Below, piece after piece: positions 1-7,634 of a stretch of DNA of 64,000 bases. Made by a program: the position numbers and the translations under genes. The stretch is taken from NCBI RefSeq assembly GCF_002265265.1, contig NZ_NOIF01000001.1, positions 1 to 64,000 on the forward strand, written 5' to 3'. Under the pieces are notes generated by a model. It had not been told where the DNA came from, ran no database searches, and saw nothing but the letters and a program-made list of their open reading frames with translations. Position 1 is the first letter of the stretch. Every line of letters begins with the position of its first letter. Source of the stretch: Photobacterium sanguinicancri. GTDB lineage: Bacteria; Pseudomonadota; Gammaproteobacteria; Enterobacterales; Vibrionaceae.

Positions 1-19
1 TTAATAGTAAAGCTGAACA

Positions 20-1486
20 TTATGAATGACTTGATGATATTGAAACAATATCTTCTTGATGACTAAAAGCTTTAGCCGTAATCCAGTAAGTTGAGCATGC
101 TAATACCGATGAATAAAGAGGAGCTTCAACCCAGCCAAAATCAAAATACAAGAAGAATATGAGCCCTGTAAGAAAACCTACAACTATTGATGACAGTGCT
201 GCGTAGATATTCGCCGGAATGAAATGCGCTAATAGAGTTGGGGCAACAAGGGCGGCCATTAGGGTACCTGATCCTAAAATAGCCAGCATAGATAGCATAA
301 AAGGTGGTGCATAAATCATGGCGAAAAAGCCTGTAGCACCGAGTAACCACACAGAAGAACGGTTGAGTATGAGTAAGGCTTTATCTGATAAGCGGCAATT
401 AGGCCAAATGGCTTGGCGTAAATCATGTGAAACCGAACCTGCGATGGCATGCAGGACAGAGTTTGCTGTAGATTTCATAGCAAACAAAATAAAGAGTGTG
501 ACAACGGCTGAAACTGATGGTGAAAGGAATTGAGCAAGAAAAACAGGCATTGCTTGATCAGGGTTTTCAAGACCAGGCACTTTTAAGCGAGTGTATAAAC
601 CTGCGAGTGGTACAAGGCTGAGTAAACACGCAATCGGTGTCATGTAAGCGGCGACATGGTGTAGCTTAGTGGTCTTGGCGAGTGCCATAAAACGAACTGA
701 CATATAAGGTAGAGTGGCGCTGTAGATAAAGGCGTAAGGTAAAACCATAAATACGTGCCAAGGGGTTGAGCCGTAAGGCCCTGAGTTGTCGGGCGCTAAC
801 AGGTGCGGGTCTATGGCATTTAACCCTGTGATCAATTCACTGGGTGATAAGTCCGCGAAAATAGTCACCACAATAATCAAAGCCGATACACACATCCCTA
901 TCACCATAAAGGCATCGGTAAATGCAACGGCCGCTAATCCACCAATTGAGGTATAAAGAATGATGATACCGACCATAAGCAGTGAAGCACTCTGATCATC
1001 AATCCCTAACCATTGGCCAGCCAATAAACCAAGCGCTTTTATCTGACCAACTAAAAATACCATTAAGAGTAAAATTGTAATAACAGCCGCAAAAGCCTGT
1101 GTGAAGCGTTTTGCAGATTCAGGTCCTTGATGACTACGTGCAATATATTCTGGAATGGTTAGGCTGCCCACAGATTGTGCTTTCTGGTGAAGAAAGCGTG
1201 CGCAGAACAGTACAGCAAACACCATGGCTGGCGCGAAAAAAAAGTTACCGAGTAATTCGATTGCACCATATTTGTAGGCAACACCGGGCGAGCCCATAAA
1301 GCCCCACCCAGAAAATCCTGTTGCGACAATGGTGGCCGCACCAATGAAAGGGCCTAGGCAGTTGGCGGCTAGTAAAAAGCCGCCCTCACCTTTACGCGTT
1401 TTCATGATGCGGTTACTAAACAGTGCGAGTCCAACCATGATGATCACCGTCACCAAGAGCAGTACCCAATTCAATGAGGTGATCAT
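20..1486 (-). CDS. Sodium:solute symporter (SSS family)
   Basis: The 488-residue product is an integral membrane protein with about 13 hydrophobic segments from residue 5 to near 470, the usual size and layout of the SSS family, which couples Na+ entry to uptake of sugars, amino acids or carboxylates. An early segment with the sequence GWGFMGSPG and the long helix pairs fit the family. The substrate cannot be read from the sequence. The start is supported by AAGGAT seven bases upstream. It is the last gene of a minus-strand operon, 11 bases after the EamA exporter gene. A 50-residue membrane protein at the head of the operon may be its accessory subunit. The family is sure, the substrate unknown. 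Confidence 0.9.
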   Translation of the reverse strand: MITSLNWVLLLVTVIIMVGLALFSNRIMKTRKGEGGFLLAANCLGPFIGAATIVATGFSGWGFMGSPGVAYKYGAIELLGNFFFAPAMVFAVLFCARFLHQKAQSVGSLTIPEYIARSHQGPESAKRFTQAFAAVITILLLMVFLVGQIKALGLLAGQWLGIDDQSASLLMVGIIILYTSIGGLAAVAFTDAFMVIGMCVSALIIVVTIFADLSPSELITGLNAIDPHLLAPDNSGPYGSTPWHVFMVLPYAFIYSATLPYMSVRFMALAKTTKLHHVAAYMTPIACLLSLVPLAGLYTRLKVPGLENPDQAMPVFLAQFLSPSVSAVVTLFILFAMKSTANSVLHAIAGSVSHDLRQAIWPNCRLSDKALLILNRSSVWLLGATGFFAMIYAPPFMLSMLAILGSGTLMAALVAPTLLAHFIPANIYAALSSIVVGFLTGLIFFLYFDFGWVEAPLYSSVLACSTYWITAKAFSHQEDIVSISSSHS

Positions 1487-1497
1487 AGTCGTTATCC

Positions 1498-2433
1498 TTA
1501 ACCGTTAACTGATGCGTTTTTCATGGAAGCACGTTTTTTTGCCATGCTTATGACGATTTCGCCCATACCACCACCGATGACTAAGATGCCACCGACTGTT
1601 TGCAACATGGTGAGTGACTCACCAAACATGGCGATACCAATACCTGCGCCCACGACGGTTTCAAGGTAAGAGACACAGGCTAGTTCAGCGGCTTTCAAGT
1701 GCTTGGCTGCAATGGTGAGTAGCGTAAGGGCACCAAAGCCAATGAAGAAGCCCATTGCGAGTAGCCATACCCAAGAAGAGGCATCCATTTCTGCCAGTGA
1801 TGGCGGATTAACCATGAAGCAAATTGCGATAGCAAGTGCGCCAGAGGTAAAGTTGAAGAAAGAGCGAGAATCAGAACTTACATCGGTGCGGTAGCGGCTA
1901 AAGAATAGGTATAAACCGTAACCAAAACCAGACGCTAACCCGAGCATATCGCCAATGAAGGTCTCTTTAGAGAAAGACAAAGACATGGTTAAACCGCTGG
2001 TTGCATCGTAACTGATGATCCCTATGATAAATAAACACCCAATGAAGACGGCGGTCAGTAAGCCGCCAGTGAGCGCCGATATTTTTTCTTTGAGGAACAC
2101 AGCCGCTAGGATGGTGGAAAAGACTGGACCTGTGTAGATGAGGAAAACTGCGTTAGCGAGTGTAGTGTATTGGGTTGATGATACATACGCCGCTAAACAT
2201 AGCCCCAAGCATGCGCCACTTAAAACAACAGTGGGTGAAAGTTTGGTGGCTTTAATCAGGTGTATTTTGCCTTGATGGTACATGAGGGCAAAAATACAGA
2301 TTGCTCCAACTGTCATTCGCGTAAAAGCGATAACATCGCCGCTGGTGTTGATATTCCTTGCAAAAAGTCCCACACAGCCCATGAGTGCCGCTGAGACGAT
2401 CATGGTTGTGTAGCCCAATGTTTTGGTGTTCAT
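1498..2433 (-). CDS. EamA/DMT-family permease
   Basis: This 311-residue protein has ten hydrophobic segments arranged as two similar halves, the signature of the drug/metabolite transporter (EamA) family of metabolite exporters and importers. The C-terminal half contains the typical stretch ELACVSYLETVVGAGIG followed by a final helix rich in glycine (VGGILVIGGG) and a basic tail. Its ATG overlaps the stop codon of the upstream 50-residue gene in an ATGA arrangement, which suggests translational coupling. The sodium symporter gene follows after 11 bases. Pairing of an EamA exporter with an Na+ symporter suggests handling of one class of small metabolite, but the sequence does not say which. 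Confidence 0.88.
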   Translation of the reverse strand: MNTKTLGYTTMIVSAALMGCVGLFARNINTSGDVIAFTRMTVGAICIFALMYHQGKIHLIKATKLSPTVVLSGACLGLCLAAYVSSTQYTTLANAVFLIYTGPVFSTILAAVFLKEKISALTGGLLTAVFIGCLFIIGIISYDATSGLTMSLSFSKETFIGDMLGLASGFGYGLYLFFSRYRTDVSSDSRSFFNFTSGALAIAICFMVNPPSLAEMDASSWVWLLAMGFFIGFGALTLLTIAAKHLKAAELACVSYLETVVGAGIGIAMFGESLTMLQTVGGILVIGGGMGEIVISMAKKRASMKNASVNG

Positions 2434-2582
2434 GACTTGCTCCTTTGATTAATATCATTAGGCTGGTCGCAAAGCATTCCACCACCGGTGATCTGGTAAT
2501 AGCCATAAATACCAGCTACCACCACACATAGTACAAGATTTGCCACTATAAACGCATCGACTGACCAATATCCTGTTAGCAT
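2430..2582 (-). CDS. Small membrane protein, possible symporter accessory subunit
   Basis: A 50-codon frame reads on the minus strand from an ATG at 2582 to a TGA that shares bases with the start of the EamA gene. AGGGA lies about seven bases before the ATG. The predicted product starts MLTGYWSVDAFIVANLVL, has a single hydrophobic segment (about residues 10-30), then a short polar tail. Tiny proteins of this layout are known next to SSS-family symporters, where databases call them symporter small accessory proteins, and this operon ends with an SSS symporter. The frame, ribosome site and overlap are seen; the role is inferred. Confidence 0.6.
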   Translation of the reverse strand: MLTGYWSVDAFIVANLVLCVVVAGIYGYYQITGGGMLCDQPNDINQRSKS

Positions 2583-2946
2583 TTTCGTTCCCTATTTCAA
2601 GGTCTTATAGCAACACCCACCTGTATACGGGTTTACGTGTTGTGATTGCATTTAATACTGATTGATAGGAGGGGGGATAACTAGCCGAAACCTGCCGTTA
2701 ACTTGCTAATTGCTGCTCGACAGAATAAAAGTGTGAACAAGCAGAGATACGAATTGAGATATGCCTATATGCAATTGTTTTACAGTGGTGATGGTAGTCA
2801 TTATGTAGGAACCATGTTGATGGGGTGTGTCATAAAGGAGTGATAGGGGATCTTTTGCGTAGACTTACATTGCAATAAATGGCATTTATAACAATAACTG
2901 TTCTCATTACTATTCGTGAATAAAATTCCCTCGAAGGATATTCACT
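2583..2946. promoter_or_regulatory. Divergent intergenic region between symporter operon and metal-complex importer
   Basis: The 364-bp AT-rich gap separates two divergent operons and must hold both promoters. The right side carries a Fur-box-like site at 2893-2911, close to the importer start. No gene could be found in it. Confidence 0.6.
2893..2911 (+). promoter_or_regulatory. Candidate Fur box for the FecBCD-type importer
   Basis: The 19-mer AATAACTGTTCTCATTACT matches the Fur consensus (a GATAAT/ATTATC palindrome) at 11 of 19 positions by hand count. It lies about 36 bp upstream of the TTG start of the binding-protein gene, where a repressor would block transcription. The match is moderate. 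Confidence 0.45.
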
Positions 2947-4104
2947 TTGCTCAACATAACTAAAACAATACTTACTATCGCCGTTGGCTCGCTGTTTTCT
3001 GCTTCAACTTTCGCTGCTGATTACCCTATAACCGTTACCGATGTTGCAGGTAGAACCGTCACTTTTGAGCATCAGCCTGAACATATCGCGCTATCCTCTG
3101 CTCGTGTCTTCCCGTTATTAGAAATTATTTACCAGCAAGATGCAGCGAAGCATCTTGTCGCAGCACGTGATGACATGCGCATGTCTGCCCCGAGCATGTA
3201 TGCAAACTATCTTGAGCAGTATCCATCACTGGATACTGTGCCTGTTATTGGCAAAATTAAATCAGGGGAGTTTGATACCGAGCGCTTCATTAATCTGAAA
3301 CCCAAACCGGACCTTTTTATCGTTGATGTTTCTAATATCAAGCTGGCACAAGAGAAAGGCTTACTAGAAAAACTCGAGCACGCTGGTATCAAAACCCTCG
3401 CGATTGATTTTCGTGAAAACCCACTAGAAAATACGGTTAAATCGGTTGAAGTAGTTGCGAATGCGGTTAATCGTGCAGAAAAAGGTCACGATTTTGCCAA
3501 TTATTACAACCAGCATGTTGCCGCAATAAAGCACACATTGACTCAACACCCTGAAGCAACAACCAAGCGTGTTTTCATCGAACGTGCTGCGGGTTATGAA
3601 GCATCGTGTTGCCGTACATTTGCCACAGGCAACATGGGCGCATACATTCCTTTCTTAAAAGCTACCAACATTGCGATCAAGCCGTTGAAAGGCGCGAATA
3701 CTGGGCAAATGTCACCAGAAACCGTGATTACGGCACAGCCTGATGTCTATATCATGCAGACAACAGGCTGGATCAATAAAGATGGTCAACCTACACATGG
3801 GATTCCACTGGGTTATCAGCCAAATGAAAAAGCGATTCAGAAAGCGACACAAGGTTTAATGGATCGCAGTTGGTTGAAAGCGTTAACGGCCTATCAAAAT
3901 AACAATGTGTATTCTATTTACATGCCGTTTTATAACTCGCCATACAACCTGGTTGCCATGGAGTATTTTGCTAAATGGCTGCACCCTGACGTTTTCACGG
4001 CATTAGATCCAGAAAAAACATTTGAAGAGATGAACCTAAAGTTTGGTGACCGCCACGTTAGTGGTCTGTTTGGTCAAAATAACGCAGAGGCAATGACGAA
4101 GTGA
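2947..4104 (+). CDS. Periplasmic binding protein of a metal-complex ABC importer
   Basis: The 385-residue protein has an N-terminal signal peptide (about residues 1-23, ending in TFAA) and then the start typical of FecB/BtuF-type binding proteins, ITVTDVAGRTVTFEHQPEHIAL. It would capture an iron-siderophore, haem, cobalamin or similar complex in the periplasm. At 385 residues it is longer than the usual 300-320, with an extended C-terminal lobe; the segment ASCCRTFATGNMGAYIP has an unusual Cys pair. The start is TTG, chosen because AAGGAT lies seven bases upstream and the signal peptide begins there. It overlaps the permease gene by four bases, so it is the first of a three-gene operon. The ligand is not predictable; the nearby Fur-like site favours iron. 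Confidence 0.85.
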   Translation: MLNITKTILTIAVGSLFSASTFAADYPITVTDVAGRTVTFEHQPEHIALSSARVFPLLEIIYQQDAAKHLVAARDDMRMSAPSMYANYLEQYPSLDTVPVIGKIKSGEFDTERFINLKPKPDLFIVDVSNIKLAQEKGLLEKLEHAGIKTLAIDFRENPLENTVKSVEVVANAVNRAEKGHDFANYYNQHVAAIKHTLTQHPEATTKRVFIERAAGYEASCCRTFATGNMGAYIPFLKATNIAIKPLKGANTGQMSPETVITAQPDVYIMQTTGWINKDGQPTHGIPLGYQPNEKAIQKATQGLMDRSWLKALTAYQNNNVYSIYMPFYNSPYNLVAMEYFAKWLHPDVFTALDPEKTFEEMNLKFGDRHVSGLFGQNNAEAMTK

Positions 4105-5150
4105 ATGCCTTGCAACTTGAGTTAAATGCTCACCTTGCGCGCAATAATAAAAAGAAGGTTGCGTTAGCAGCCTTTTTTATTCTGAGCATAGTGTGCGTGA
4201 TTGCTGATGTATTCATTGGCTCACAGGGACTGGCCTTCACCGAAGTCATTCAAGCTATTTTCGATCCAAGTCATAGTGCGATAGCCAGCAAAATCATTGT
4301 TTGGGATATTCGAATGCCAATGTCGCTGATGGCACCGTTTGTCGGTGGTGCGCTCGCCTTGGCTGGTGCCCAAATGCAGACCACATTGAATAACCCTTTA
4401 GCTGACCCCTATACTTTCGGTGTCTCTGCAGCTGCTGGGTTTGGTGCATCTTTAGTGATCACCAATGTTGTGGCGATTCCTTTTATCCCCGAGCAATACC
4501 AAATCGCTGTCATGGCATTTGTGATGTGCCTTCTGACAACCTTGCTTATCGCTGGCATATCCTCAGCGAAAAGAGTCTCGATTGAAGGCGTGATGCTATT
4601 TGGTGTTGCCGTCATGTTTGCTTACGATAGCCTGTTGACCATGATGCAGTACATTGCCAGTGAGACACAGTTGCAAACCTTAGTCTTTTGGCAAATGGGC
4701 TCGTTAGACCGTGGTAGCTGGGAGAAAATAGGCATATTGGCAATTGTGCTACCGATTGTCTTGGTCATCATGATGAAAGATGCATGGCGTTTATCGAGCC
4801 TAAAAATAGGTACTGAACGTGCAGAAGCCATGGGAATTAATGTTAAGGCGCTACGGATGAAAACCTTATTCTTAGTGTCTGTGATCACGTCGCTCTCTGT
4901 GTCTTTCGTCGGTGCGGTTGGTTTTGTTGGTTTAGTGGCACCGCATATTGCACGGATGGTATTGGGCGAAGATCAGCGCTTCTTCTTACCGGCATCTTTT
5001 CTGGTCGGTGCGGTTTTGTTGGAACTGGCCTCTATTGCCAGTAAATCGATCATGCCGGGGATTATTTTGCCACTGACAGTTGTGATGTCGATTGTGGGTA
5101 TTCCTTTCTTCATCTTTCTGATTATCAAGAAGGGAGGGCGTTTCGGATGA
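4101..5150 (+). CDS. FecCD-family ABC permease
   Basis: This 349-residue membrane protein shows the hallmarks of FecCD/BtuC permeases: the opening IRMPMSLMAPFVGGALALAG, the run GAQMQTTLNNPLADPYTFG, and the conserved cytoplasmic coupling region ending AVGFVGLVAPHIARMVLG. About nine or ten membrane helices can be counted. It would form the homodimeric channel for the complex delivered by the upstream binding protein. It overlaps both neighbours by four bases, so the three genes are translationally coupled. Confidence 0.92.
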   Translation: MNALQLELNAHLARNNKKKVALAAFFILSIVCVIADVFIGSQGLAFTEVIQAIFDPSHSAIASKIIVWDIRMPMSLMAPFVGGALALAGAQMQTTLNNPLADPYTFGVSAAAGFGASLVITNVVAIPFIPEQYQIAVMAFVMCLLTTLLIAGISSAKRVSIEGVMLFGVAVMFAYDSLLTMMQYIASETQLQTLVFWQMGSLDRGSWEKIGILAIVLPIVLVIMMKDAWRLSSLKIGTERAEAMGINVKALRMKTLFLVSVITSLSVSFVGAVGFVGLVAPHIARMVLGEDQRFFLPASFLVGAVLLELASIASKSIMPGIILPLTVVMSIVGIPFFIFLIIKKGGRFG

Positions 5151-5908
5151 GCCTAACGATCAGCCAAGTATCAGTGTCCTTTGGTAGACAAAGTGTCTTA
5201 AATAACCTCACTATCCCGACGATATTAGATGGTGAAATGGTGGCATTAATTGGTAAAAATGGGGCAGGGAAATCGACCCTATTACGTCAAATGACCACCT
5301 TGCTACGTCAGCAGTTACCGCATCAGTCTCAGCAAATTCAGTATTGTGATCGGCCTTTAACCTTGGATGATATTGGCTACTTACCGCAGGATCATCGTAT
5401 CAGTGCCAGTATTACTGTGATTGAGCTATTGATCACCACGCTCAATCTTGACTCGACGTCGTTAATGGCGAAAAAAGACAGTGCACGAAAGGGATTAATT
5501 CTTTTAGAAGAGATGGGGATCCTGCATTTAGCGAATAAAAACTGTGTTGATTTATCGGGTGGTGAAAGCCAAATGGTGGGACTGGCACAAGCGATCATAA
5601 ATCGGCCTAAAGTCTTGTTGCTTGACGAACCGACATCGGCGCTGGATATGCAAAACCAGTTACGCTTGCTTAACTATGTCCAGCACTATGCTAAAACCAG
5701 CAATGCCTGCGTATTAATGGTGATCCACGATTTGAACCTCGCAATTCAATATGCCGATAAAATTGCGGCCTTGCATCGGGGCGAGTTGTTCGCGTTTGAT
5801 AACCCAAGTAACGCTATTACCTCGCAATTGATTTGGGATCTTTTTGATGTTGATTCCCACATCATCACGGTGGATCAGCGACCCGTGGTTGTCATGAAGA
5901 GCCATTAA
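5147..5908 (+). CDS. ABC importer ATPase, FecE/FepC type
   Basis: The 253-residue ATPase has an intact Walker A (GKNGAGKST, about residues 36-44), a signature LSGGESQMVGLAQA, Walker B LLLDEPTSALD and an H-loop His in VIHDLNLAI. It would energise the FecCD permease encoded immediately upstream, overlapping by four bases. The operon ends here and is followed after about 28 bp by a bidirectional terminator. Confidence 0.92.
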   Translation: MSLTISQVSVSFGRQSVLNNLTIPTILDGEMVALIGKNGAGKSTLLRQMTTLLRQQLPHQSQQIQYCDRPLTLDDIGYLPQDHRISASITVIELLITTLNLDSTSLMAKKDSARKGLILLEEMGILHLANKNCVDLSGGESQMVGLAQAIINRPKVLLLDEPTSALDMQNQLRLLNYVQHYAKTSNACVLMVIHDLNLAIQYADKIAALHRGELFAFDNPSNAITSQLIWDLFDVDSHIITVDQRPVVVMKSH

Positions 5909-5935
5909 TCTAGCTTATCCTCAAATGCCATATGC

Positions 5936-5962
5936 AAAGCCCAGCCAACGCTGGGCTTTATT
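5936..5962. terminator. Bidirectional rho-independent terminator
   Basis: AAAGCCCAGC and GCTGGGCTTT form a ten-pair stem with a short CAAC loop and T-rich ends on both strands. It sits between the convergent ATPase and porin genes. Confidence 0.85.
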
Positions 5963-5995
5963 ACTTGTAGTTATGTTGTTCGCGATGACTGAGAT

Positions 5996-7036
5996 TTAGA
6001 AAACAAAATTCAGCATTAGCGTATAGGCTTGTACATCTTTATCTTCTTGTAAGGCTATTGGTGGAATCACAAATTGCCCATCTTTGCCTTGGTCGTAGCG
6101 ATCTTGCGGTAAGTAGACACCTTGCCATTCCGCATTCAGTGATATTTGTGGTGTGACATCGTAACGCACCCCAGCCGTTACACTTTTAGAGTATCGACGG
6201 TCATGGCTTTGGCCGTATGTTATATAAGGCGTAAAGGCGTCATAAGAATAACCTGCAGACACATACCAGTTAGTTTGTAATTTATCGTGTTCGACCTCAG
6301 CCATGAATAGCCACTGATCGAGAGAATATTCCCCACCCAAAGTAAAGATATTCATCTTCTCAGAAGCTGCACCGTTTTGTTCAAACTTGGTGTGCATATA
6401 TGCCGAGTGAATACGGTAATTAAAGCCTGTGAGCTCAGCTGATAGCCCTGCCATATAATCCGTTTCAAATATAAGCTCGAACGTGCCTAGTTTGGTCTTA
6501 TTTTCACGACCAAAGCCATAAAATGGCATTACCGACGCGGTTAGTTCATCGGAGATTGATGTTTCCCAGCGTAAAGAGAAACCATCGTAGAAGGTAAATC
6601 CAAGAATACTGTCATACACCTCCTGCGGTGGACGTGCCCACGTATAGGCTTGGCCGACATAGTAATACTCAGAGGCTAAAAATAGCGGCAAGCGTAACCG
6701 ACCACCGTTGAAGGTGAGGTCATTTATCTCATAGCTTAAATAGGCCCACTCAATTTCAGGGTCTGACCATTTATCTTGTGGGCGCTTTACAACTTGTAAA
6801 GATGCATTGAGTGCTTCCGTTATTGTGTAATCTGCTTGGATACCAAAAATGGTGTCGCAGTCGTAACAAGTATCGTCCGTAATTTCACGGTGAATAAACA
6901 AAGGCGTTGTGTTATTTGACTTGGCAATGGAAGTTGAACCGAAGCCACTAATTGAAAAGTCATCGGTAATATCTATAGCAGCAAATAAAGGTAAGGGTAT
7001 GGCTGCTGCGACAAGAAGGGTATATTTTATGTTCAT
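5996..7036 (-). CDS. Outer-membrane porin-like beta-barrel protein
   Basis: The 346-residue product has a signal peptide (about 1-19, ending LFAA), then alternating short amphipathic strands rich in Tyr and Trp, and ends in a typical outer-membrane closing strand (YTLMLNFVF, C-terminal Phe). A CYDC pair occurs near residue 57. It would form a barrel channel. The start is fixed by AAGGAG eight bases upstream. It follows the small periplasmic binding-like gene with only two bases between, so the two are one operon, divergent from a hybrid sensor kinase. This suggests that the porin and the binding protein serve the pathway the kinase senses. The family is clear only as a porin-type barrel. Confidence 0.78.
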   Translation of the reverse strand: MNIKYTLLVAAAIPLPLFAAIDITDDFSISGFGSTSIAKSNNTTPLFIHREITDDTCYDCDTIFGIQADYTITEALNASLQVVKRPQDKWSDPEIEWAYLSYEINDLTFNGGRLRLPLFLASEYYYVGQAYTWARPPQEVYDSILGFTFYDGFSLRWETSISDELTASVMPFYGFGRENKTKLGTFELIFETDYMAGLSAELTGFNYRIHSAYMHTKFEQNGAASEKMNIFTLGGEYSLDQWLFMAEVEHDKLQTNWYVSAGYSYDAFTPYITYGQSHDRRYSKSVTAGVRYDVTPQISLNAEWQGVYLPQDRYDQGKDGQFVIPPIALQEDKDVQAYTLMLNFVF

Positions 7037-7038
7037 GC

Positions 7039-7521
7039 TTACTCTCCTTGTAAGACAGTGATCAGAATGTTGGCATTCTCAGGGACAGCCGTAATTGGCG
7101 CGTAGGCAATCCCATTAGGGTTTTGATTGAGCCACTCAAGAATGTCCTTAATATCATCGTTATTGAGTTCTGCTGGTGGTTTCCCTTTGCCAGAGAAAGA
7201 CAGTGATGCCCAGTATCCATTCATTTGTGATACTGACTTGCCTAAAAGCATGTCGTAAAACTCTTCTCTATGTATGGAGTTCTCTGGTAGATCAACCAGA
7301 ACGATTTTGATGCTGCCGTTTAGTTTTTTTGTTCTGCCTTTATATAGCATTCTTGCCTTGCTTTTACTGAGCTGAGGAATGTCTTTGTTCATTGAAAAAA
7401 CAGCAAACTCGACATCTTCGCTTGTCTTATTATTGGCAAATGCAGAAAGGGATAACCCAATGGAAAAGCTAGCAATTACGAGCTTCATCACAATAGGTTT
7501 TAGGTTGAGTCCGTTATTCAT
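7039..7521 (-). CDS. Small periplasmic phosphate-binding-protein-like protein
   Basis: The 160-residue protein has a signal peptide (hydrophobic from about residue 11, cleaved near AFA-NN) and a single-lobe PstS-like region: SKSKARMLYKGRTKKLNG, then IHREEFYDMLLGKS and a final NPNGIAYAP. Short phosphate-ABC-substrate-binding-like proteins of this size are common beside sensor kinases in Vibrionaceae and often lack their own permease, which is also the case here. It may bind a ligand and present it to the neighbouring sensor. Residue 12 is a second Met and a possible alternative start; neither has a strong ribosome site. Confidence 0.72.
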   Translation of the reverse strand: MNNGLNLKPIVMKLVIASFSIGLSLSAFANNKTSEDVEFAVFSMNKDIPQLSKSKARMLYKGRTKKLNGSIKIVLVDLPENSIHREEFYDMLLGKSVSQMNGYWASLSFSGKGKPPAELNNDDIKDILEWLNQNPNGIAYAPITAVPENANILITVLQGE

Positions 7522-7634
7522 TAATTATTTACCATTCATCCTGAATTAGTCCTAATATTGATAATAGTTGACGCTTGTGTAACTACAAATAGACATTTTA
7601 AAAAGGTGTTCAGGTTCACGTTCAAGGAGAAGAT

